Part shown: piece after piece, positions 57,541-64,000 of the stretch | Numbering within the stretch: the stretch's first letter is position 1 | Layout: every line of letters starts with the position of its first letter | Assembly: GCF_003967555.1 (NCBI RefSeq) | Contig: NZ_BIFS01000001.1 | Coordinates: forward strand, 124,001-188,000 | Source of the DNA: Dictyobacter kobayashii | GTDB taxonomy: Bacteria; Chloroflexota; Ktedonobacteria; Ktedonobacterales; Ktedonobacteraceae | Direction: 5' to 3' | Length of the DNA: 64,000 nucleotides | Made by a program: the position numbers and the translations under genes | Notes under the pieces: generated by a model | Seen by the model: only the letters and a program-made list of their open reading frames with translations | The model's database searches: none | Told to the model about the DNA's origin: nothing

Positions 57541-58969
57541 GTATTTCACCCTATTCATTAGAAGAGGTTCTACAGCCGCGCTCAGTAGCGATACTGGGCG
57601 CATCTCGTGCCCACAAAAATGGGGACACGTCGCGGCTAAACAGTTGATCGCCGGAGGATTCGCCGGCGATATCTATTTAATTAATCCATCAGTATCAGAG
57701 ATACTGGAAAAACCTACCTATCCCAGTCTGCGAGATGTTCCTGGACATGTCGATCTGGCGGTGATTGCCACATCTTTCAATCACGTGGAAAAAGGGGTTG
57801 AGGATTGTATCACCCATGGCGTGAAAGGTATCGTCATTATTACTGCTGGCTTCAGCGAGACAGGTCCTGAAGGCCGGGCGTTGGAACAGCAGATCGTTGC
57901 CCGTTGCCGTGAACATGGTATCCGCATTATTGGAAGCAACTGCATGGGTCTGTATGTCCATCGCTCAAAGCTCAATGCGCTTGGTATGGTCTTTCCCTTG
58001 CCAGTTGGACCGATTGGCCTGGTATCACAGAGTGGGAATCTGGGCATGTACTGGTATGCCCAGGCCCATCTGGATGGACTTGGCTTCAATACCTTTCTTA
58101 GCGTCGGTAATGCCGCTGATGTCTCCTTCCCAGAGTGTATGCAGTATTTAGCTACGGACCCCCAAACAACAGTTATAGCTGGCTATGTGGAGGCGATCCA
58201 GGAAGAAACGCTGCGACAGGTGACCAGGGAGATGTATGCCAATGGAAATTATAAGCCTACGGTCATCTTCCTGAGTGGCGCGACTGAGGTTGGTGTACGT
58301 GCCGCTCTGGCCCATACTGGTACCCAGGCAACTGTCCGGCCTGATAACGATACCAGTTTGCTGGGTAGCGGTGTCATCCGTGTCCTTCGCTCGGATGAGC
58401 TGTTTCCTGTGGCACAGGCCCTGGCGGTGCAGCCCCCCACTCCTAAAGGCGGCCGTCGTATTGCCGTTGTGGGGGATGGAGGCGGAAGCTCTGTTGCTAC
58501 CGGCGACGCAGCGGTCCGCGCAGGCATGGAAATAGAAGTTTTAAGTGCGGAAACACAGGAAAAGCTCCGTGAACTTATGCCTGCCCGTGCAACCCCAACA
58601 AACCCTATTGATGTCGCTGGCGCAACTGATGAAGATCCACTGTCATTTGCTACCATCACAGAAGTGTGCCTGCAAGATCCTGAGGTCGATGGGGTAATCA
58701 TCACCGGACTCTTTGGTGGGTATCGCATGTTACTTTCCGAAGATTTCGGGGCTCGGGAAGAGGCTGCCGCACGCATGCTGGGACAGTTGGTAAAACGATA
58801 TAAAAAACCTGTGCTGGTCCAGACCGTCTATGCTCGCCATGATATTCCTGCACTCAAGCTTTTGCGTGAGGAAAATATTCCTTACTATGAGTCGGTAGAA
58901 ATAACGTGTCGCGCGATGGCTGCCCTGACAGAGGTTGGACAGTTCCTGGAGACGGCCCGAGAATATTAG
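57537..58969 (+). pseudogene. NDP-forming acyl-CoA synthetase alpha subunit-like (CoA-binding) protein, one frame break
   Basis: The true start is ATG 57537 overlapping the PAC2 stop: MSISPYSLEEVLQPRSVAILGASRAH, the usual CoA-binding N-terminus, then the frame breaks at A5 (57615-57619). Adding one A gives AHKKWGHVAAKQLIAGGF, matching the family. The rest reads normally: SEIGAGFSETGPEG-type block, the SNCMG motif, SQSGNLG, and RAALAHTGTQA with the phospho-histidine. Restored about 477 aa. It would make acetyl- or acyl-CoA with ATP/ADP. A beta (ATP-grasp) subunit is not visible nearby. Confidence 0.85.
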
Positions 58970-58983
58970 TTCACTAGCATATA

Positions 58984-59022
58984 AGAAAGGCTTTTCTAGC
59001 GAGTGGCTAGAAGAGCCTTTCT
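58984..59022 (+). terminator. intrinsic terminator after the acyl-CoA synthetase
   Basis: Seventeen positions pair (58984-59000 with 59006-59022, one G-U) around a 5-base loop, followed by ATTACTTTTTAATTA on the plus strand. It separates this gene from the convergent monooxygenase gene. Confidence 0.75.
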
Positions 59023-59037
59023 ATTACTTTTTAATTA

Positions 59038-60039
59038 TTAAAATATCTGCTGGAGGCGCTGGACCTGCTCATACGCTTCTTTTACATTGCGTTCAATCAG
59101 CTCCTGGGCGCTAGGAATATCATTGATCAATCCAATCATCTGGCCAGCCCATACAAAGCCTTCATCTAATTTACCCTCTAATGAGGCTCGCGTATTTACC
59201 TCTCCACGTATATGTGGTAAGAGCCGTTGTAAACGCTCTTCAGGAGTGGACTGAGTGCGTTCCAGTTCTTGCTCTATTTGCAAAATAGCATCTGGAATTG
59301 GTCCCTTAAGTACACGAGCTGGTCGGCCAATGGCCCGTTCGATGACTATGGTATCCGTTTCTTTGGCCTCAACCAGCGCCTGCTGATAAGCGGGATGAGC
59401 GTTGCTCTCACGTACCGCCACAAAACGTGTACCCAGCTCAATACCATCTGCACCTAGAGCTAAAGCGGCGGCCAATCCCCGACCATCCGCCAATCCTCCA
59501 CTGGCCAGCACAGGAATCTGCACCGAGTCCAGTATTCGAGGGACCAGAACCATGGTACCAATATCATCACGCCCTAGATGTCCACCACCCTCAAATCCGA
59601 CCGCAATTACCGCGTGCGCTCCCAGGCTTTCGGCTTTCTGAGCCGCCCGTACACCCGCTACCAGAACCATGGTGCGTACGTTGACTCCGCTCTGTTGAAT
59701 GCTCCGTAAGAGCTTTTCAGGATTGCCACCAGTAATACTGATTGCGGCTGGTGCTTCTTCTAATGTGACTTCTAGAAAACCATCCAGCGATACGTGCCCG
59801 ATAGGAAAATTCACGCCAAAAGGCTTGTCCGTCAGTCTTTTGGCTTTTTGTATATCGGCCCTTAATTCCTCAGGAGTTGCGAAGCAGGCACAGCCGATCT
59901 GACCCAGCCCTCCAGCATTGGATACGGCGGCGGCCAGTTCGGCATAGGAGAGATGCGATAGTCCACCCTGGACAATCGGATAACGAATATTCAGCAATTC
60001 CGTAAAACGCGTATGCATCTTCGCGGGTAGCGTTGACAT
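59038..60039 (-). CDS. nitronate monooxygenase / NAD(P)H-dependent flavin oxidoreductase
   Basis: About 333 aa TIM barrel of the 2-nitropropane dioxygenase family. It binds FMN: RYPIVQGGLSHLSYAELAAAVSNAGGLGQIG at the front, VIAVGFEGGGHLGRDDIGTMVLVPRILD, PVLASGGLADGRGLAAALALGADGIELGTRF. Start chosen at ATG 60039 (AAAGAGG 11 bases upstream); further upstream ATG 60111 is less likely. Oxidises nitronates or reduces enoyl/quinone substrates; the exact class cannot be set. Confidence 0.88.
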   Translation of the reverse strand: MSTLPAKMHTRFTELLNIRYPIVQGGLSHLSYAELAAAVSNAGGLGQIGCACFATPEELRADIQKAKRLTDKPFGVNFPIGHVSLDGFLEVTLEEAPAAISITGGNPEKLLRSIQQSGVNVRTMVLVAGVRAAQKAESLGAHAVIAVGFEGGGHLGRDDIGTMVLVPRILDSVQIPVLASGGLADGRGLAAALALGADGIELGTRFVAVRESNAHPAYQQALVEAKETDTIVIERAIGRPARVLKGPIPDAILQIEQELERTQSTPEERLQRLLPHIRGEVNTRASLEGKLDEGFVWAGQMIGLINDIPSAQELIERNVKEAYEQVQRLQQIF

Positions 60040-60159
60040 AGACCAGGTACCCTCTTTCTCGTTAAAATATGCATGCCTGGGCACATAGCGAACGAATATC
60101 CAGGCATGCAATTCAATAAGGAATGTACATATCTAGTCTACATCATAACGTACCGGGCT

Positions 60160-61122
60160 TTATAGGACAACCGTGACTTTACGCTGCTTGCCTCCACGTA
60201 GGAAAGTAATGATCACTTTTTCACCTATGCTATGGCTGCGCACAACCCTTTGTAAGTCTCGGGGCTCGGTCACGGCTTCTCCGTCAGCCGCAATAATAAT
60301 ATCCTGGCGCTTCAACTCGGCTTGTACAGCAGCACTGCCCGGGCGAATCTCCAGGATCTCCATTCCCAGTTGCTGCTTTAAACCCAGGCTGCGGCGTAAA
60401 CTTTCGTCCAGGGATACGCGCATCCCTCCCACACCCAGAGAAACGCCTGCAGGAACGGCGTTGCGCTTTTGCGTCAAGCGTGCCAGCACCGCCTTCATGG
60501 TATCCAGAGGGACAGAGAAGCCAAGCCCTTGCGCCATTGGTAGCATGGCAGTGGTGATGCCTACAACGCGGCCTGCACTATCTACCAGTGGGCCACCAGA
60601 ATTGCCAGGATTGATCGAGGTATCGGTCTGGATCAAATTGATCATCTTTTTAGAACCCGGTACATCCAGGGTACGACCCAGAGCACTTACCACCCCGGCG
60701 GTAACGGTCCAGTTTAGGCCATATGGATTACCGACAGCAATGACTAACTGGCCAACCCGTAGCGGCTGGCGACCTAGCTCTGCAACGGGGAGGTGATCGG
60801 CGCCAATACGTAGTACGGCTACGTCTACCTCGGGGTCACTCCCGACCAGACCCGCTGGAAATTTACGTCCATCTGCCAGGGTCACAGAGATACGTTTGGC
60901 TTTTTCAACCACGTGCGCATTGGTCAAGATCTGACCATCTGAGGAAAAAATGAAGCCTGATCCTATACCACCACCAGGAGGAGGTGCATAGCGTCCATAA
61001 CGGGGCGCCATATCACGCTCAATATCAATACGTACAACAGCCGGGCCTACACGCTCAGCAGCAGCGGTTACAGCGTTGGAATAAGCATCCATAGCCAGCG
61101 CATCTCGCTCATATGTACTCAT
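60160..61122 (-). CDS. HtrA/DegP-type serine protease with PDZ domain, no signal peptide
   Basis: 320 aa. Trypsin-like domain with the catalytic triad: His in ILTNAHVVEKAK, Asp in DPEVDVAVLRI, Ser in SINPGNSGGPLVDSAGR. A PDZ domain covers about residues 230-320 (LGMEILEIRPGSAAVQAELKRQDIIIAADGEAV). The N-terminus (MSTYERDALAMDAYSNAVTA) has no signal peptide or membrane helix, in contrast to most DegP proteins, so a cytoplasmic location is likely. RBS not strong. Monocistronic. Confidence 0.88.
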   Translation of the reverse strand: MSTYERDALAMDAYSNAVTAAAERVGPAVVRIDIERDMAPRYGRYAPPPGGGIGSGFIFSSDGQILTNAHVVEKAKRISVTLADGRKFPAGLVGSDPEVDVAVLRIGADHLPVAELGRQPLRVGQLVIAVGNPYGLNWTVTAGVVSALGRTLDVPGSKKMINLIQTDTSINPGNSGGPLVDSAGRVVGITTAMLPMAQGLGFSVPLDTMKAVLARLTQKRNAVPAGVSLGVGGMRVSLDESLRRSLGLKQQLGMEILEIRPGSAAVQAELKRQDIIIAADGEAVTEPRDLQRVVRSHSIGEKVIITFLRGGKQRKVTVVL

Positions 61123-61408
61123 AATTCGCTAACTTTCTTGTGGAACCTGGTCAGAGTAATTATGCGTGCGAGGCAACAACCCATCCAGATTGATATCTAT
61201 TGTATCACAATCTTTGATAGGAGTAGATACTATAAGCTCAATTCTTCGCTGGCGCTTCTCCCTTAAAGCTCAAGCTACCGACAAAACTATGTACTAAAAT
61301 CAAGCAAATACATATATTGGGTCATTTTCTTGTCAAACATTGGGGTTGCACATAGATACCCTGCTTACAGGATAGAGATCATTACCAGACAACTTGCACG
61401 CAACCGGT

Positions 61409-61855
61409 TTAATTAGCGCTTCCGTTTCCATTCATATCTAGCGCACTGGTGATTGCGGAAATCAATTCCTGAAACGTAAATGGCTTTTCAATAAAGCTTG
61501 CCTGAGGCGCAATGCTGAGCGCATTGGCAACTTCAGAAGCAGTTGCGGCGGTGCAAAAAATCAGTGGTAAAGATCGAGTGCGAGGATTGGCACGTAAAAA
61601 TTGCAACACATCTATGCCTGTCATATCCGGGAGATGCAAATCTAAAATTAGCACATCAACCGGCAATACAGGCAATGTTCGCTTTGTTATAGCATGATAC
61701 GTTTTAGATGCGTTATTATCTGCCTCTGGCAGTAAATCATCTAAACATTCACGCGGATGCTCATACACAATAACCTGGTGACCTGCATATTGCAACATCG
61801 TTGCACAAAGCTTTGCGATACGTGCATTGTCTTCAAGTAGACCTACCTGGGCCAT
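61409..61855 (-). CDS. single-domain response regulator
   Basis: About 148 aa: one receiver domain, VGLLEDNARIAKLCATMLQYAG, phospho-acceptor LILDLHLPDMTG, PLIFCTAAT as switch region, and FIEKPFTFQELI with the conserved lysine. An insert of about 25 residues (LLPEADNNASKTYHAITKRTLPV) before strand 3 recalls the REC protein of the kdp operon. Start at ATG 61855. No partner kinase is adjacent. Confidence 0.8.
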   Translation of the reverse strand: MAQVGLLEDNARIAKLCATMLQYAGHQVIVYEHPRECLDDLLPEADNNASKTYHAITKRTLPVLPVDVLILDLHLPDMTGIDVLQFLRANPRTRSLPLIFCTAATASEVANALSIAPQASFIEKPFTFQELISAITSALDMNGNGSAN

Positions 61856-62073
61856 AGAATATTTGTAATCCTTGTCTGATGGCGACTTCGTCAAAATTGT
61901 AATGTTTCTATACACTCATGTCAAGAATATCTCTAGTTTTACCCCATCTCGGCTAGCTGACCATTGTCGCGGCAGAAAAGAGCCAACAGATTACCATCAT
62001 TTTCCCTCGACGCTTCAATGAACTTAGTGTACAATCTAGGCAATACTTTTGATTTCAAAAAACGGAACAATGC

Positions 62074-62532
62074 ATGAGTGATAATGAAATAGTGCGTAAA
62101 CATCCTATCAGCGTCGTACGCTTTGGGATGGGCAAAGAAATTCAGCTTTACTATGATGAACTTGTCGTCACAGGGATAGAACAAGATCAAGAACTACGGG
62201 TACAATTAGAGGCCATTCGGCGCTTGACGCTCGTACCTGGTGAACCAACTCCCTCCAAACTCGTCTTAATGGCGGATATGGATGATGGTGAAACGATCAT
62301 TCTTGCTGAAGGTATGACGAACGCCAAGGACTTTCGTGAAATGCTTCCCAGAATTACGGAGCTTTGTCCTGATATGGAATTGGACCCTCCGGATATGGGG
62401 GAACAATTACGACAGGCACTAAATAATAAGCGGGCCTGGAATATTACATGCTATGTAGCATGCATTATGGTCTGTGTGCTGATTTATGTTCTCTATCTTC
62501 TGGTTGCATTTCTTGGCTCTCTTCACCATTAA
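62074..62532 (+). CDS. PH-like, tail-anchored membrane protein
   Basis: 152 aa. The first ~110 residues are a soluble beta-rich domain (IQLYYDELVVTGIEQDQELRVQLEAIRRLTLV), reminiscent of bacterial PH-like domains, followed by one C-terminal membrane helix (ITCYVACIMVCVLIYVLYLLVAFLG). Function unknown. Weak ribosome site. It ends 31 bp before the MBL gene. Confidence 0.65.
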   Translation: MSDNEIVRKHPISVVRFGMGKEIQLYYDELVVTGIEQDQELRVQLEAIRRLTLVPGEPTPSKLVLMADMDDGETIILAEGMTNAKDFREMLPRITELCPDMELDPPDMGEQLRQALNNKRAWNITCYVACIMVCVLIYVLYLLVAFLGSLHH

Positions 62533-62563
62533 TTCTTTAGAGAAAGAGCCATAGGCACAGGCT

Positions 62564-63465
62564 ATGCCACAATCGATACTCTTTCAGGTACAAGATTTAA
62601 AGCTTGATCCACGCGTACACATCTTCCGGCGCCTATTTACTGCTCCCGGCGAGTTCGATGAGTTACAGGTGGACGCTTATATCATCAGAACAGAACGCTT
62701 GCTGGCTGTTTGTGATACGCTTCTTTGCCCGGAAGATGCTGCCTTTATGTTACATGATATCCAGGCTCAATATGCCGGACAACCGGTGCTGGTAATCAAT
62801 AGCCATGCTGACTGGGACCATACATGGGGCAATAGCTTTTTTGTCGAGAATAAGGCTGCGCTCATTATTGCACAATCGTTGTGTGCGCAACGGATGTCTA
62901 ATCCTACACAACAAGCGTTCTTACAACAATATCAACAACGCTTTCCTATCTTCAAAAATGTCCGCCTCATCCCCCTTCGATAGCGTTTGAACATACGTTA
63001 TCTCTTGATGGGGGAGACCTGACACTTAAATTACTCTCAACGCCCGGCCATTGCCCCGAACAGAGCGTGCTCTGGGTGCCGGAATTGCAACTCCTGCTCG
63101 CTTTTGATGCCGCAGAATGGCCATTTCCCACCATCGAGAATGCTCAGGGTGTTAGCGCAATGTTACATTCTTTGGCTCGCATGCAGGAACTGGGCGCGCA
63201 AGTGGTATTGTGCTCGCACGGAAAAACTACCAGCCCTACGATCCTGGATCAAAATCTGTCATATGTACGCACCATAGAGAAGCGCTGGCGCAATTTTCTG
63301 GCCACCCATCATGCACCGAATATTGAACAGGCGTGGCTTTCGAGCCTCATTCAGTATCCCTATGATGAGATCGTTAGCCACGCTGCTTCAGACATTGATC
63401 ATGCTTTTTATCGCGAGGTACATGAAAACAATGTGCGCTACGTACTGCAATGGCTATTGCTCTGA
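62564..63465 (+). pseudogene. metallo-beta-lactamase-fold protein, one frame break
   Basis: Segment 1: VDAYIIRTERLLAVCDTLL and INSHADWDHTWGN, the metal-binding loop (HxxxDH; the second His of HxHxDH is replaced by Asp). Segment 2: LLSTPGHCPEQSVLWV and VVLCSHGKTTSPT. A run of five C at 62971-62975, where six are needed, separates them; adding one C gives RLIPPSIAFEHTLSLDGGDL. Restored about 300 aa. A hydrolase of unknown substrate. The end overlaps by 12 bp the end of the convergent membrane protein gene. Confidence 0.78.
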
Positions 63466-64000
63466 TGGAGCCGGGGGCTCAGTCTTTGTCGCTTCGTCTT
63501 CTGATACCGGTGTAGACAATGCATTCAGCCGCCGCTTCCGTCTTCCTTGAGCAAAATAATAGAGCAGCGCAAAGAAGCCTATAAAGAGCAGAATTGGAAA
63601 GATATTCGAACCATTTCCACTATTGTTACCCGGGTAGAGATAAACATCGTTCACGGCTGCGACCAGTTGTGCGTAATGATCACCTCCCAGGGTAAGACTA
63701 CTAACGGTGGTACTCCTCGGTAGGCCAGGCGCCACTGCCCGCCAGCTCTGACCCTGATCATCGCTTTGCAGTGCTCCGGCGCCGGTACCTATGTAGAGAG
63801 TTTTGCTATCTGTTGCCCGAAAATCTAACACAATGGAAGTGATAGAAACCACCGAGAGGCTGTCTCTACCAGGCGCCCAATGGGCTCCGTTATCCTGGGA
63901 GATGAAGAAGCCTTGCGCAGTTCCAGTATAGATCAGGCCTTGTTCGCCTCCGGTCAGGCTAGCAGGCATCACCACATTGGTCGCCACATGAGCCGGTAAC
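63454..64000 (-). CDS. BNR/Ycf48-like repeat membrane protein, 5' end cut by window edge
   Basis: The reading frame stays open to the window edge, so only the C-terminal part is seen. Two sortilin/BNR-like repeats (GLIYTGTAQGFFISQDNGAHWAPG, TLYIGTGAGALQSDDQGQSWRAV) precede one membrane helix (IFPILLFIGFFALLYYFA) and a basic then acidic tail. It is probably an outside-facing beta-propeller protein anchored at its C-terminus. Function unknown. Confidence 0.75.
   Translation of the reverse strand, partial: LPAHVATNVVMPASLTGGEQGLIYTGTAQGFFISQDNGAHWAPGRDSLSVVSITSIVLDFRATDSKTLYIGTGAGALQSDDQGQSWRAVAPGLPRSTTVSSLTLGGDHYAQLVAAVNDVYLYPGNNSGNGSNIFPILLFIGFFALLYYFAQGRRKRRLNALSTPVSEDEATKTEPPAPSEQ

Noticed and set aside
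61939..62190. Minus-strand 83-codon frame overlapping the PH-like protein
   Set aside because: Antisense to a better supported gene and without ribosome site.

Overview
The window reads as chromosomal DNA of mid GC content from a free-living bacterium. The gene set is typical of the Chloroflexota, most likely the class Ktedonobacteria: an ISKra4-type transposase, a large MocR regulator, membrane proteins with zinc-ribbon or WD40-like ectodomains, a membrane MutS-like ATPase, PAC2 and CoA-binding proteins. This placement is inferred from gene content, because there is no rRNA in the window. No tRNA, rRNA, CRISPR array, prophage or plasmid backbone was seen.

Layout. 1-2.7 kb: an RNA-repair corner with a DraRnl/Rnl5-type RNA ligase (cut by the window edge), an archease sharing its promoter, and a PPP-family phosphatase. 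2.9-15 kb: mostly single housekeeping or accessory genes (cystathionine beta-synthase/cysteine synthase, EamA exporter, SIS protein divergent from a MocR regulator, HAD hydrolase, JAMM peptidase, zinc-ribbon membrane protein, membrane-fused spermidine synthase, purA). 15-19.3 kb: a tight minus-strand operon of MoxR ATPase, Q/G-rich helical protein, VWA protein and rsmG. 19.5-21.1 kb: a complete ISKra4-like insertion sequence with 28-bp perfect ends and a 9-bp target duplication.

21.2-35.9 kb is a potassium island. A minus-strand series runs REC-only regulator, an unlisted 27-aa membrane peptide, kdpF, kdpA, kdpB, kdpC, the N-terminal half of KdpD, a universal stress protein and a KimA-like permease. 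A second APC permease is divergent from it, followed by kdpE and the C-terminal half of KdpD. The sensor kinase KdpD is therefore split into two genes about 9 kb apart. 36-46.6 kb: a beta-propeller lipoprotein, a deazaflavin-type reductase, a small acidic protein, a full branched-chain amino-acid ABC transporter (livKHMGF), a secreted-type hydrolase and coaE. 47.6-64 kb: caspase-TPR membrane protein, ABC-F ATPase, orotate phosphoribosyltransferase-like protein, membrane MutS-like ATPase, RluA pseudouridine synthase, PAC2 protein plus CoA-binding acyl-CoA synthetase subunit, nitronate monooxygenase, HtrA-type protease, REC protein, PH-like tail-anchored protein, MBL-fold protein and a truncated photosystem/BNR-repeat membrane protein.

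Five genes in the right part (caspase-TPR, OPRT-like, MutS-like, acyl-CoA synthetase and MBL) are interrupted by six frame changes. Every one can be repaired by adding one base, nearly always within a short homopolymer. That uniform pattern suggests residual homopolymer under-calls in the assembly rather than five independent pseudogenes. The best candidates for new biology are the Rnl5-archease pairing, the split-KdpD potassium island with its extra micropeptide, and the caspase-TPR membrane protein.
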